35,255 nucleotides of DNA. Source: a virus. Below, piece by piece: positions 1 to 9,352 of the stretch. How positions within the stretch are numbered: position 1 is the first letter of the stretch; each line of letters starts with the position of its first letter. The stretch spans positions 1 to 35,255 of IMG/VR virus record IMGVR_UViG_3300008450_000188; one strand, 5' to 3'. A program made the translations under genes and the position numbers. The notes under the pieces were generated by a model, which was not told where the DNA came from, made no database searches, and saw only the letters and a list, made by a program, of their open reading frames with translations.

Positions 1-114
1 TGGTCAAGGTTACGAAGGTTATTCACAACTAGCATTACAAGATGCGTTAAATCGCTGGAATGCAACACAAAATGCACCACAAAACGCATTAAATACATAC
101 ATGGGCTACGTTAC
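1..114. repeat. Terminal direct repeat, left copy
   Basis: These 114 bases are identical to 35142-35255. Both copies lie inside the same reading frame of a virion gene, which runs on across the junction. This is what an assembler leaves when it closes a circular or circularly permuted genome. A physical packaging repeat placed inside a virion gene is less likely, though possible. Confidence 0.95.
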
Positions 115-265
115 AGGTTCACCACAAGGCTCACAAACTGTTTCACAAGTATATAAAAATCCTTTGTCAGGGGTTGCTGGTGGTGCTGGTATTGGTGGTT
201 CAATAGGCGGTGGTACAGGCGCTTTAATAGGTGCTGGTCTTGGCGGTCTTTTAGGTTTACTTTAG
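1..265 (+). CDS. Internal virion/ejection-type protein, C-terminal part (gene split by window ends)
   Basis: This is the 3' end of the gene that starts at 34549; joined across the terminal repeat the protein is 285 aa, and the stop TAG is at 263-265. The last 35 or so residues form a long Gly/Ala-rich hydrophobic stretch (GVAGGAGIGGSIGG, then GLGGLLGLL), typical of a glycine-zipper membrane hairpin. Such ends occur in phage proteins thought to enter the host envelope during DNA ejection. The body is rich in Gln, Ala and Asn. The next gene starts 9 nt downstream with a good Shine-Dalgarno (TAGGAG). The ejection role is inferred from composition and from its place between tail hub and fibre genes. 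Confidence 0.7.
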   Translation, partial: GQGYEGYSQLALQDALNRWNATQNAPQNALNTYMGYVTGSPQGSQTVSQVYKNPLSGVAGGAGIGGSIGGGTGALIGAGLGGLLGLL

Positions 266-274
266 GAGTTAAGT

Positions 275-1570
275 ATGGCAATCTCAGATTTTTTTAGCGG
301 TGGTCAAACTCCAGATTATCTATCAGGTTTGCTTGATGATGAACAGTTACGCAGACTTAAACAAAATGCACAACAAAATGCTTTAATGCAGTTTGGTCTA
401 TCTGCTTTATCACAAGGTGGTTACTCACAAACTCCAGTAGGCATTGGCGAGATACTAGGTAAGTCTGGCATGGCAGGTATGCAAGGCTATCAACAAGGCG
501 TACAAAGTGGCATAGAAGGCATAGGAACTCGTGCCAAGTTAGAAGAATTGCAACGCGCTAAAAAACAAAAAGCAGCAGAAGATTTATTCAGAAGTAGAAT
601 TGGTCAACCAAATGCAACGCGTGATGTTATGACTCAAGGTACTGTGCAAGTTCCATCAGCACAAGGTACTGTTGCGCCTAACTTTCAAACACAAATGCCA
701 GCACCAACTGTAACGCAAGAACAATACTTTAGTCCAGATGTAATGTTACAAGAGGCGTTATCATCAGGTGTATTGCCATTTGACAAGTATTTAGAGTTGT
801 CTGCTAAACAAAAAACAGAGTCACCATTTGCAAAAGTTGACCCATCTAAATTCACTACAGAGTCTATTAATAAATTTAACATGACTGGTAATTATGGTGA
901 TTTAGTTGCCACTACAGAAGCACCTTCAATGACAGATGAGCCAAGTCGTGTAGCGTTTGCTAAATTCGGCAAAAGATTAAATCAATTAAATCCACAGCAA
1001 GTAAATGAAGTTAATAAATACATAGAGCAATCTAAAGAGAGAGTTGCTGGTGCTGGTGTTGCAAGTCAACGACCAGGATTTAAAGATGCTGGAGAGTTAC
1101 GCAGAGAATTTAAAGCTGACCCAGTTGTTAAAACATTTAATACTATTGATAGCGCATATAAGATTATTAAATCCACAATGACTAGTCCATCAGCAGCAGG
1201 TGACTTAGCTGGTGTAACTAAATTTATGAAATTGCTTGACCCAGAATCAGTTGTGCGTGAATCAGAAGTTGGTATGGCAAGAAATGCAAATGGTTTATAT
1301 GACAGACTATCTAATTATTACAATAGAATTACTACTGGAGAAGTTTTAACTCCAGACCAACGTAAAGATTTTTTAAATACTGCTACGCAATTTTATGACA
1401 TTGCTAGAGAACAAAAAGCATCAGTAGAAAGACAGTATTCTGATATAGCAAAAGATGGTGGATTAAATGAAAAATTAGTAATTGGTTCGCCAACTTCAGA
1501 AACATCATTAAGCAGTCAAGATATGGCTCGTAAAATTCTTGAGGAAAGAAAAAAGAAAGGGGCTAGGTAG
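275..1570 (+). CDS. Putative internal virion/ejection protein (431 aa)
   Basis: The 431-residue soluble protein starts at ATG 275 after a TAGGAG ribosome site. It is rich in Gln, Ala, Lys and Ser; the N-terminal part (residues about 20-110) has Gly-Met-Gln-rich helical sequence (GMAGMQGYQQGVQSG) followed by a charged helix (KLEELQRAKKQKAAEDLF). The C-terminal third is predicted mostly helical and ends in a basic tail (EERKKKGAR). I see no enzyme motif. It lies between the glycine-zipper protein and a third large unknown, 2 nt before the next gene, so the three look like one ejection-protein module comparable in position to podovirus internal core proteins. The function is inferred from context. 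Confidence 0.6.
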   Translation: MAISDFFSGGQTPDYLSGLLDDEQLRRLKQNAQQNALMQFGLSALSQGGYSQTPVGIGEILGKSGMAGMQGYQQGVQSGIEGIGTRAKLEELQRAKKQKAAEDLFRSRIGQPNATRDVMTQGTVQVPSAQGTVAPNFQTQMPAPTVTQEQYFSPDVMLQEALSSGVLPFDKYLELSAKQKTESPFAKVDPSKFTTESINKFNMTGNYGDLVATTEAPSMTDEPSRVAFAKFGKRLNQLNPQQVNEVNKYIEQSKERVAGAGVASQRPGFKDAGELRREFKADPVVKTFNTIDSAYKIIKSTMTSPSAAGDLAGVTKFMKLLDPESVVRESEVGMARNANGLYDRLSNYYNRITTGEVLTPDQRKDFLNTATQFYDIAREQKASVERQYSDIAKDGGLNEKLVIGSPTSETSLSSQDMARKILEERKKKGAR

Positions 1571-1572
1571 TT

Positions 1573-3171
1573 ATGACAATTGATATGCAAACTTTAAATA
1601 AATTATCATCTAAAGATTTAGAGTATTATGCTGCCGGTAAAATGGACAAAATGTCTATTTCTGGATTGGAATTAATTGCTAATGCACCAACAACTCAAGC
1701 CGTATCTTCTAGAGGTATACCTACCGATACTGGTATGCCAGATATTTTACCTACTACGCCACAACCTACAACATTAGGGGAAAAGGCTATTGGTGCTGGT
1801 GAAGCTGCTCTGTCAGCTATAACTGGGGCAACTACTGGAACTTTAGGTGGCATGATGAATATGCTAACTACTCCACCGGCAAATGTATCTGCACAACGTG
1901 AAGCTGAGTTTAAGAGATTAAATCCAAATGTTCCATACAATCCTGCAGAACAAAAGTTTATTCAAGGTGCTGAAAGATTTACCTATGCGCCAAGAACTCC
2001 TGCTGGGCAAGAGTATGCTGAAAATGTTGGGAATGTTATTGAACGTAGTGGAGTACAAGGTCTAGTAGGTATGCCTATTCCTGGTAAAACAGTTCCTAAA
2101 ATACCAAAACAAAATTTAGCACAAATACAAAATGCACCAAAAGATAGGTTATTAAATACAGCACAAAAAGCAGGATATATAGCTTTGCCTAGTGACGTAG
2201 GTGCTGGTAAAGGTCCTAAGACTTTAGAAACATTATCTGGGAAATTTAAATCAGAAGAATTAGCTAGTTCTAAAAACCAAAATACTTCTAATAACTTTAC
2301 ACGTCAATATTTGGGATTACCTGAATCTTCACCATTAAATGCAGAAACATTAGACTCATTACGAGAAATCCAATCACCAGCTTATGAGGCAGTAAAAAAT
2401 ACTGGAGTAATTAATCTCGGAGATAAAAATCCATTTGCTAATTTTGTTGGCAATATTCAATCTACTAAAGGTAAAACAAGCGCATTACTAGGAGAGGTTA
2501 AGCCTAACTACACTATTAGTGCTAGTGATGCAGTAGAACAAATTAAACAATTAAGAAGTGATGGCAATGATTACTATCGTTCTGGAACAGATATTCAAAA
2601 ACCTAATCCTAAATTAAAAAAATTAGGTCAACAATATATTAATGAAGCAAATAAATTAGAAGGTATTTTAGAAAGTCATGTTAATAAGATTGGAAAACCT
2701 GAATTAGTTCAAAATTTCCGTAATGCTCGCAAAGAAATTGCTAAAACATATACTGTTGAAAAAGCATTGCTTGGTGAAAATCTTATTGATTATCGTAAAA
2801 TTGGTAAAATGATTGACAAAAAGCAACCAATTACAGATGAATTAGCTTTGGCCGGTAAATTTGCTAAAGAATTTCCAAGAGTAAATAAACCTATACCTTA
2901 CGAGCCAACAGCATTTACATTGCCAGACGTATTTAGTTCGGTTATTGGTGCTGGAGTTGATGTATTGACTGGTGTTCCATTTGCTAGTGCATTACCAGCA
3001 GTTCGTGTTGGTAGTCGTTATTTAATGGAGTCTAATCCATTTCAACAAAGATATGTAAAGCCAAAATATGACCCATTAGTATCGCCATATATTGAAAAAT
3101 CTAATTTTTATAACCAATCACCGTACGCAGGTCTGTTAAGAAGGCCAGATGAAAAAGACGAACAATACTAA
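1573..3171 (+). CDS. Putative internal virion/ejection protein (532 aa)
   Basis: The gene starts 2 nt after the previous stop. The N-terminus (LSSKDLEYYAAGKMDKMS) resembles a short helical motif, followed by a Pro/Thr-rich stretch and a weakly hydrophobic Ala/Gly segment at about residues 70-95 (AGEAALSAITGATTGTLGG). The middle is charged and helical. Residues about 440-480 contain a second hydrophobic part (VIGAGVDVLTGVPFASALPAV), and the tail has several Tyr-Pro motifs. No catalytic motif is recognisable. Size, position after two similar proteins and the hydrophobic segments suggest a virion protein delivered with the DNA. This is inference only. Confidence 0.55.
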   Translation: MTIDMQTLNKLSSKDLEYYAAGKMDKMSISGLELIANAPTTQAVSSRGIPTDTGMPDILPTTPQPTTLGEKAIGAGEAALSAITGATTGTLGGMMNMLTTPPANVSAQREAEFKRLNPNVPYNPAEQKFIQGAERFTYAPRTPAGQEYAENVGNVIERSGVQGLVGMPIPGKTVPKIPKQNLAQIQNAPKDRLLNTAQKAGYIALPSDVGAGKGPKTLETLSGKFKSEELASSKNQNTSNNFTRQYLGLPESSPLNAETLDSLREIQSPAYEAVKNTGVINLGDKNPFANFVGNIQSTKGKTSALLGEVKPNYTISASDAVEQIKQLRSDGNDYYRSGTDIQKPNPKLKKLGQQYINEANKLEGILESHVNKIGKPELVQNFRNARKEIAKTYTVEKALLGENLIDYRKIGKMIDKKQPITDELALAGKFAKEFPRVNKPIPYEPTAFTLPDVFSSVIGAGVDVLTGVPFASALPAVRVGSRYLMESNPFQQRYVKPKYDPLVSPYIEKSNFYNQSPYAGLLRRPDEKDEQY

Positions 3172-3195
3172 GTAGAAATAACAAGGGAAATAATT

Positions 3196-5682
3196 ATGGC
3201 AAAAACCAAGATAAGCGAGTTTAGTTCTACCCCAGCCTTAAATACCGATATTGACGGTATAAATATTGGCGAGGGTATGCTACCTTCAAACGTGAACAAC
3301 TCCTTCCGTGAGTTGATGTCACAATTAAAGAATCAACAAGACGGCTCAGACGGTAGTGACTTTACTGTAGGAGGTAACTTAACAGTTGCGGGCACTACGA
3401 CAACAACTGGGGCGCATACATATAACGGTGCAGCTACATTTAACGGTGCTGTTACCATGAATTCTACTGCTAACCTAGGCACTAATGCTACGGTAGGCGG
3501 TGGTGTTGTTAATAACACAGTAATCGGTAATACCACAGCACAAACTGTACGAGGCACAACTATAACAGCCACAACAGGCTTTGTAGGCGGCTTAACAGGT
3601 AATGTAACGGGTAACCTTACAGGTAACGTCACAGGCGCAGTCACAGGAAACGTAACGGGTAACGTTACAGGCAACTTAACTGGAAATGTAACGGGTAACG
3701 TTACAGCAGCATCTGGCACATCAACATTCAATAACGTAACGATTGATGGCACGTTAGATATGTCATCTGGCACGGTAGGAACTATTACAGGTCTAGCTAC
3801 TCCAGTTAATCCTTCTGACGCAGCAACTAAAAGTTATGTAGACACCAATGACGCATTAAAACTTAACCTTGCTGGTGGCACTATGTCCGGTGCTATTGCG
3901 ATGGGTACAAGTAAGATTACAGGTCTTGGTGACCCAACTAGCGCACAAGATGCAGCTACTAAAAACTATGTAGACAATTCTGTTCAAGGTTTGGATGCTA
4001 AAGCCTCAGCAGTCGCAGCAACTACAGGCAACATTACATTATCAGGTACACAAACTATTGATGGCGTGGCTGTTATTGCAGGTGACCGAGTTTTAGTTAA
4101 AGACCAATCTGCACCAGCAGAAAACGGTATATATGTGGCAGCATCATCAACATGGGCTAGGTCATCAGACGCAAACACATGGGATGAGTTAGTATCTGCC
4201 TTTGTATTTGTAGAAGGCGGTACAGCTAACGCTGATAGCGGTTGGACTTGTACATCAGCAGCAGGTGGTACACTAGGTGTTACAGCAGTAACTTGGGTTC
4301 AATTCTCCGGTGCTGGTCAAATCACAGCAGGTACAGGTTTAAGCAAAACAGGCAACACAATCAACGTAAACACAGCATCATCAAGCCGCATTGTTGTAGG
4401 TGCAGACGAGATTGACTTGGCTACTACTGGTGTTACAGCAGGCACATACAAATCAGTTACTGTGGATGCTTTTGGCCGTGCTACAGCAGGTACTAATCCT
4501 ACTACGATTGCTGGCTTTGGCATTACAGACGCATACACAAAAACAGAAATTGACACATCGCTAGCAGGCAAATTAAACAATACTGGTGGTACAATGTCTG
4601 GTGCAATAGCAATGGCTACCAACAAGGTAACAGGCTTAGGTGACCCAACAAATGCCCAAGATGCAGCAACAAAGAATTACATTGATGTCTTATTTGGCAG
4701 CACATCAAGCGCAGCCACAAGCGCAGCAGCAGCCTTAGTAAGTGCTAACAATGCAGCAACATCAGCCTCAAGTGCGTCAGGTAGTGCGACAAGTGCAGCA
4801 AGTAGTGCAACAGCAGCCGCAGCATCATTTGACCAATTTGATGACATCTATCTAGGTGCTAAATCAAGCAATCCAACAGTAGATAACGATGGTAACCCAT
4901 TACAAACTGGCGCTTTATACTTTAATACTGTAGCCAATGAAATGCGAGTCTATGATGGCTCAACATGGAAAGCTGCTGGTTCTGCAATTAATGGCACATC
5001 AACAAGACAAACATTTACAGCAACATCAGGTCAAACTACATTTACAATTTCTGGTGGTTACGATTCTGGTTTTGCAGACGTATATCTTAATGGCGTAAAA
5101 TTAGTAAACGGCACAGAGGTAACAGTAACAAGCGGTACAAGCGTTGTATTAGCTACAGGTGCTGCAACTGGTGATATTGTTGACGTAGTAGCTTACGGTT
5201 CATTTAATGTAGCCAATACATTGCCTTTAACTGGCGGCACAATGTCAGGTACTATTTCATTCGCTGGTGGACAAACATTCCCTGGAACTGGTGATGTTAC
5301 TTTAACTGGTAGTCAAACACTTACCAATAAAACATTAACAAGCCCTGTTATTAACACAGGAACACTAACTGGCTTTAAAGAAACAAACACAGCATCAGTT
5401 TCAAACAACTTTGACTTATCTGCTGCTAACTACTTTACTCATACATTATCAGGTGCTACAACATTTACTGTAAGTAATACAGCATCAAGCGGTTCTGTAT
5501 CAACATTAATTCTTAACTTAACTAATGGCGGTTCTGCTGCTATTACTTGGTGGTCAGGCATGAAATGGGCGGCTGGTACTGCGCCAACTTTAACTGCTAG
5601 TGGTAGGGATGTATTGGGTTTCTTTACTTATGATGGCGGCACAACTTGGTCAGGATTAGTGCTTGGAAAAGATATTAAATGA
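3196..5682 (+). CDS. Tail fibre protein with repeat modules (828 aa)
   Basis: This is probably a trimeric fibre involved in host attachment. The N-terminus (about 1-50, FREL motif) looks like a virion-anchoring domain. Residues about 131-171 hold tandem GNVTGNLTG-type repeats. Three copies of a phage tail repeat of the type DPTSAQDAATKNYVD occur near residues 205, 246 and 483, followed by an Ala/Ser-rich helical linker at about 502-545. A further domain (about 555-600) has the widespread fibre motif TGALYFNT..EMRVYDGSTWKA, and a beta-rich C-terminus follows. The ribosome site AAGGGA precedes the start. The stop TGA overlaps the ATG of the following homing endonuclease. Confidence 0.88.
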   Translation: MAKTKISEFSSTPALNTDIDGINIGEGMLPSNVNNSFRELMSQLKNQQDGSDGSDFTVGGNLTVAGTTTTTGAHTYNGAATFNGAVTMNSTANLGTNATVGGGVVNNTVIGNTTAQTVRGTTITATTGFVGGLTGNVTGNLTGNVTGAVTGNVTGNVTGNLTGNVTGNVTAASGTSTFNNVTIDGTLDMSSGTVGTITGLATPVNPSDAATKSYVDTNDALKLNLAGGTMSGAIAMGTSKITGLGDPTSAQDAATKNYVDNSVQGLDAKASAVAATTGNITLSGTQTIDGVAVIAGDRVLVKDQSAPAENGIYVAASSTWARSSDANTWDELVSAFVFVEGGTANADSGWTCTSAAGGTLGVTAVTWVQFSGAGQITAGTGLSKTGNTINVNTASSSRIVVGADEIDLATTGVTAGTYKSVTVDAFGRATAGTNPTTIAGFGITDAYTKTEIDTSLAGKLNNTGGTMSGAIAMATNKVTGLGDPTNAQDAATKNYIDVLFGSTSSAATSAAAALVSANNAATSASSASGSATSAASSATAAAASFDQFDDIYLGAKSSNPTVDNDGNPLQTGALYFNTVANEMRVYDGSTWKAAGSAINGTSTRQTFTATSGQTTFTISGGYDSGFADVYLNGVKLVNGTEVTVTSGTSVVLATGAATGDIVDVVAYGSFNVANTLPLTGGTMSGTISFAGGQTFPGTGDVTLTGSQTLTNKTLTSPVINTGTLTGFKETNTASVSNNFDLSAANYFTHTLSGATTFTVSNTASSGSVSTLILNLTNGGSAAITWWSGMKWAAGTAPTLTASGRDVLGFFTYDGGTTWSGLVLGKDIK
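3589..3710 (+). repeat. Tandem repeats encoding GNVTG/GNLTG units
   Basis: Units of about 12 bases (variants of ACAGGTAACGTC and ACGGGTAACGTT) repeat roughly ten times within the tail fibre gene and encode alternating Gly-Asn-Val-Thr and Gly-Asn-Leu-Thr. They probably form a regular beta structure in the fibre shaft. Third-codon positions vary between units, so the array looks old or selected at protein level and not freshly expanded. Confidence 0.85.
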
Positions 5683-6131
5683 TTATGAATAAACATTTCA
5701 ATGCAACTCATGGAAAGTCAAATACTAAAGAATATGCAGCATGGCGTTCTATGATTCAAAGATGTTATAACAGCAATCATAAATACTTTAATCAATATGG
5801 TGGTAGAGGTATTATTGTTTGTGATAAATGGCATGACCCACAAAATTTTTTAGATGATATGGGTGATGCACATGGATTAAGTCTTGATAGAATTGATAAT
5901 GATGGTATATATGAACCGTCAAATTGCAGATGGGCAACCAAAGAACAGCAAAGTATCAATCGCAGTAATACTTTATGGATAGAATTTAATAATGAAAAGT
6001 TACATTTGTCAGGATGGGCAAAAAAATTGAATATATCAAAAGAAGCGTTACATTATAGATTGAAAAAATTTGGTATTGAATTAGCCTTATCTACTCCGCT
6101 TGGCAGAAAAAACTTTGTAGGAGTTAAATAA
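5679..6131 (+). CDS. Free-standing HNH/AP2-type homing endonuclease
   Basis: The 150-residue protein matches the phage homing endonuclease type with Y..W..M..RCYN, then YGGRGI.VCD.W (residues 40-51), then SLDRIDNDGIYEPSNCRWA (about 68-86). D70, D73/N74 and N82 lie in the likely nuclease core. The C-terminus (about 99-140, FNNEKLHLSGWAKKLNIS) looks like a DNA-binding helix-turn-helix module. The gene is wedged between two fibre genes: its ATG overlaps the upstream TGA, and its TAA shares an A with the downstream ATG. It is visibly more AT-rich than the fibre genes, which suggests transfer. A start at 5685 is equally possible, as neither has a clear ribosome site. Confidence 0.88.
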   Translation: MIMNKHFNATHGKSNTKEYAAWRSMIQRCYNSNHKYFNQYGGRGIIVCDKWHDPQNFLDDMGDAHGLSLDRIDNDGIYEPSNCRWATKEQQSINRSNTLWIEFNNEKLHLSGWAKKLNISKEALHYRLKKFGIELALSTPLGRKNFVGVK

Positions 6132-8125
6132 TGGCAGTTAATGACATAGTAATGGGTGCGGCTGGTGCTAGTGGGCCAGCTACATTCGTTGAGGATGTAT
6201 TTTCTACTTACCTTTACACAGGTAATGTCTCTACGCAAACGATTACTAACGGTATTGACCTGTCCAACAAAGGCGGTATGGTTTGGACAAAATCAAGAAG
6301 TGCGGTTCAAGTGGCAAGAATTTATGATTCTGCTAGAGGAACAAATAAAAATTTAATACCAAGTTTAACTAATGCTGAAGCTACCGATTCTCCGTCAGCA
6401 ATGAATTTTTCATCTAGCGGATTTGGATTGGTAGCGGATAACTCAAACAATCAAAGCGGGGTTACCTACGCCTCTTGGACATTTCGCGAACAACCTAAAT
6501 TCTTTGATATTGTTACTTATACTGGTGATGGCGTTGATAATAGGTCTATTCCTCACTCATTAGGCTCTGTGCCTGGCTGCATGATTTTAAAAGCAACTGT
6601 TAGCACAATAAATCTAAATAGCTGGGCAGTTTATCACAGGTCTTTACCAGCACCGCCAGACAATTATATGATTTTAAATGCTACAAGCGCATATCAAACA
6701 TATTCTGGGTTTTGGGGAACAACTGGACCAGACGCAAGCAATTTTTATATTGATGCTGCCTTTAATGAAAGCGGCAAGACTTATATAGTTTACCTATTCG
6801 CCCACGATGCAGGTGGCTTTGGCACAAGTGGTGCAGATAATGTAATTAGCTGCGGTAGTTTTACAAGTGCTTATTTAGCATATCCAAATATAAATCTTGG
6901 GTATGAACCGCAATGGGTATTAATAAAACGCACAGATATAGCGCAAGATTGGTATGTAATGGATAATATGCGTCCAGATTTTACAGCAAATGCAGCATCT
7001 GGAAATGTAGATACAAAAGTTTTAAGACCCAATACTTCAGGTGCAGAAAGTGGTGGATTTCCTTATTTTGGCCCTAATGCAACTGGGTTTGGTGGAGTAA
7101 TAAACTTTAGTTCAGGAACAACAGGAACCTACATCTACATCGCTATCCGCAGACCAATGAAAACACCTACGACAGGGACTAGTGTGTTTAGTCCGCAAAC
7201 TTATACAAGCACGGATGTTGAACCAAGAACAATAACAACTGGGTTTGTTACAGATACGGTTTTATACAAACCTAGAACATCAAATGGTGGCATGGATTAC
7301 AAATGGCGTATGTCAGATAGATTGCGTGGTGTTGGTGTTGTTGGCACTAATTCAGGTAGTGAATTATCCACAAATGATATCAATTCTGAAAATTACACCA
7401 ATTCTGTTACTGCATATAACTCATCATTTCAATCATTAGCTTTAATGAATGGTGTAACAATTGGGTATTTGTTAAATAGAACAGATGATGGCGGCAATGT
7501 TGATTATGTTGGATATAATTTTAAACGCGCACCAGGCTTCTTTGATGTGGTTTGTTATACAGGGACAGGCGCAACAAATAGACAAGTTAATCATAATTTA
7601 GGCGTAAAACCTGAATTGGTAATATATAAACCTAGAAACAATAGTGGTAATTGGGTTGTATTTACTAATTATGATTATGAAATGTATTTAAATACGACAA
7701 CGGCATTGCAAGGGCCGGGATATGAAGGCAATCATGGCAACCCAACTTCTACATATTTAGTTGCCCAAGGGGGTTCAAATACAAATGGATATACTTTTGT
7801 AGCCTATCTATTTGCAACCGTTGCTAATGTATCTAAAGTAGGTTCATACACAGGCACAGGGGCTACTCAAACTATTGATGCTGGGCTTGCTTCAGGCGCT
7901 AGGTTTGTAATGATTAAACGCACAGACTCTGCTGGCAATTGGTTTGTTTGGGATACAGCCCGCGGTATGGTTGCAGGAACAGACCCAAGACTTGCGCCAA
8001 ACTTAACTTCGGCTGAATCAAACGCCAACTGGGTTTACACAGCATCAACAGGCTTCCAAATAGTAACAACAGACGCAACAGTTAATGCTAGTGGCGGCAC
8101 ATATATTTATCTTGCAATTGCTTAA
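6131..8125 (+). CDS. Tail fibre/receptor-interacting protein with repeated beta modules (664 aa)
   Basis: The protein has at least two diverged copies of one module: FFDIVTYTGDG..NRSIPHSLGSVPG.M near residues 125-155 and FFDVVCYTGTG..NRQVNHNLGVKPE near 475-500. Each is followed by a W-V stretch and ends with TYIVYLFA or TFVAYLFA. A related third part (YTGTGATQTIDAGLASGARFVMIKRT) lies near the C-terminus. Two short W.K/R.A...DSARG or DTARG motifs, near residues 52-70 and 615, follow the same plan. This repeat type is common in large phage tail proteins of unknown exact role. The ribosome site GGAG sits inside the end of the homing endonuclease gene. Confidence 0.75.
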   Translation: MAVNDIVMGAAGASGPATFVEDVFSTYLYTGNVSTQTITNGIDLSNKGGMVWTKSRSAVQVARIYDSARGTNKNLIPSLTNAEATDSPSAMNFSSSGFGLVADNSNNQSGVTYASWTFREQPKFFDIVTYTGDGVDNRSIPHSLGSVPGCMILKATVSTINLNSWAVYHRSLPAPPDNYMILNATSAYQTYSGFWGTTGPDASNFYIDAAFNESGKTYIVYLFAHDAGGFGTSGADNVISCGSFTSAYLAYPNINLGYEPQWVLIKRTDIAQDWYVMDNMRPDFTANAASGNVDTKVLRPNTSGAESGGFPYFGPNATGFGGVINFSSGTTGTYIYIAIRRPMKTPTTGTSVFSPQTYTSTDVEPRTITTGFVTDTVLYKPRTSNGGMDYKWRMSDRLRGVGVVGTNSGSELSTNDINSENYTNSVTAYNSSFQSLALMNGVTIGYLLNRTDDGGNVDYVGYNFKRAPGFFDVVCYTGTGATNRQVNHNLGVKPELVIYKPRNNSGNWVVFTNYDYEMYLNTTTALQGPGYEGNHGNPTSTYLVAQGGSNTNGYTFVAYLFATVANVSKVGSYTGTGATQTIDAGLASGARFVMIKRTDSAGNWFVWDTARGMVAGTDPRLAPNLTSAESNANWVYTASTGFQIVTTDATVNASGGTYIYLAIA

Positions 8126-8134
8126 GGAATAATC

Positions 8135-8572
8135 ATGGAAATTAGAATCAGAGAATCAGGACAGGTAATGTATGAAAGCGAGTTTCGTGCATTATTCCCC
8201 AACACATCATTGCCGCTACTTACTGAAGCCGTTTTAAATGAGTTAGGTGCTGACATAGTATTAGAAGGCCCACAAGCACAGCCTACACGCTACCAAATAG
8301 CGTTTAGAGATGGTGTTGCACAGGTTGATGGCAAATGGTTTACCAAGTATTCTGTTAGCGATTTAGATGCAGATGGCATTGCCGCAAAAAACGCTGAACA
8401 AGCTAAATCAGTTCGTGAACAACGCAATCGGTTAATCGCTGAATGTGATTGGACACAGGTTGAGGATAGTCCAGTAGATAAAGCAGCATGGGCTACATAT
8501 CGCCAAGAGTTGCGTGATTTAACTCTGCAAGCAGGCTTCCCATTTGATGTAACTTATCCAACTAAACCATAG
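8135..8572 (+). CDS. Phage tail protein with DUF4376-like C-terminus (145 aa)
   Basis: The C-terminal half carries the frequent phage motif VREQRNRLIAECDWTQVED.P followed by WATYRQELRDLTLQAGFPF, found in small proteins encoded beside fibre genes and often called tail fibre assembly or DUF4376 proteins. The N-terminus (EIRIRESGQVMYESEFRALFP) also matches that type. It probably assists or caps fibre assembly. The ribosome site AAGGA precedes the ATG. Confidence 0.75.
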   Translation: MEIRIRESGQVMYESEFRALFPNTSLPLLTEAVLNELGADIVLEGPQAQPTRYQIAFRDGVAQVDGKWFTKYSVSDLDADGIAAKNAEQAKSVREQRNRLIAECDWTQVEDSPVDKAAWATYRQELRDLTLQAGFPFDVTYPTKP

Positions 8573-8581
8573 GAAAACATT

Positions 8582-9343
8582 ATGGCAATCCCTAGAAATC
8601 TATCTATACTTGCACAAGGTGCAAATTCATCGGGTGTACTTGGTGTCGCTAATGGCGGTACGGGATTAACATCACCAGGCGCATCAGGTAATGTTTTAGT
8701 ATCTAACGGCACAGGCTTTGTTAGTTCTGCACCTGCTGCTGGTGGTTCACTATTACGAATGACTGTTTTTACTTCATCAGGCACATGGACAAAAGGTGCT
8801 GGCACTAACTACATTAAAGTTCGTGGTGTAGGTGGAGGCGGAGGTGGCGGTAGTGGCGCAAGTGGTGCTTATGGTGAAGCTGCTGGAGGTGGTGGTGCTG
8901 GAGGATATGCTGAAGAATTTATCAATACAAGCGGCGTTACTACTGTAACTGTTACTTTAGGTGCTGGAGGCACAGGCGTATTCCCAAATACAATAGGTAA
9001 TACTGGCGGAACTACAACATTTGGCTCTTATTTTACCTGTAATGGTGGTTTAGGTGGTGGAAATAATAACAATCCAAATGGGGGTAGTGGTGGTACTGCT
9101 ACTGGCGGAGATATTAACATTAAAGGCGGTGGCGGTACTGCTGGAGGATATGGTAATCAAAGTGCAGGTGGTGGTGCTGGTGGCGCTTCAGCTTTTGGTG
9201 GAGGAGGACATGGGCCTGCTATGCCTAATGATTCTAGTGGTAACTCTGGCGCTGCGTATGGTTCAGGTGGTAGTGGCTCTTGTAAAAATGGAACTGGTGG
9301 CACAGGTGCTGCTGGTATAATTATCGTTGAAGAATATGCATAA
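8582..9343 (+). CDS. Glycine-rich fibre-tip adhesin (253 aa)
   Basis: The N-terminus includes the LGVANGGTGLTSP motif seen at many fibre C-terminal adaptor regions. Residues about 55-75 (FTSSGTWTKGAG) start a domain made mostly of poly-glycine stretches (VGGGGGGGSG, AAGGGGAGGY, GGGGTAGGY, GGGGHGP), ending in IIIVEEYA. This composition matches receptor-binding phage adhesins in which glycine-rich segments form a polyglycine-II sandwich and the loops between them bind the receptor (known for the S16 gp38 type). It is likely a host-range determinant. The assignment rests on composition and position. Confidence 0.75.
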   Translation: MAIPRNLSILAQGANSSGVLGVANGGTGLTSPGASGNVLVSNGTGFVSSAPAAGGSLLRMTVFTSSGTWTKGAGTNYIKVRGVGGGGGGGSGASGAYGEAAGGGGAGGYAEEFINTSGVTTVTVTLGAGGTGVFPNTIGNTGGTTTFGSYFTCNGGLGGGNNNNPNGGSGGTATGGDINIKGGGGTAGGYGNQSAGGGAGGASAFGGGGHGPAMPNDSSGNSGAAYGSGGSGSCKNGTGGTGAAGIIIVEEYA

Positions 9344-9352
9344 GGGAAAAAA

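Noticed and set aside
3589-3710. CRISPR-like array
   Set aside because: The repeats are short, contiguous, lack spacers and are in frame within a fibre gene.
3333-3773. Long minus-strand open frame of 146 codons under the tail fibre gene
   Set aside because: Its low-complexity Val/Pro/Thr content mirrors the GNVTG repeats on the other strand, and there is no ribosome site. It is a shadow of the repeat array.
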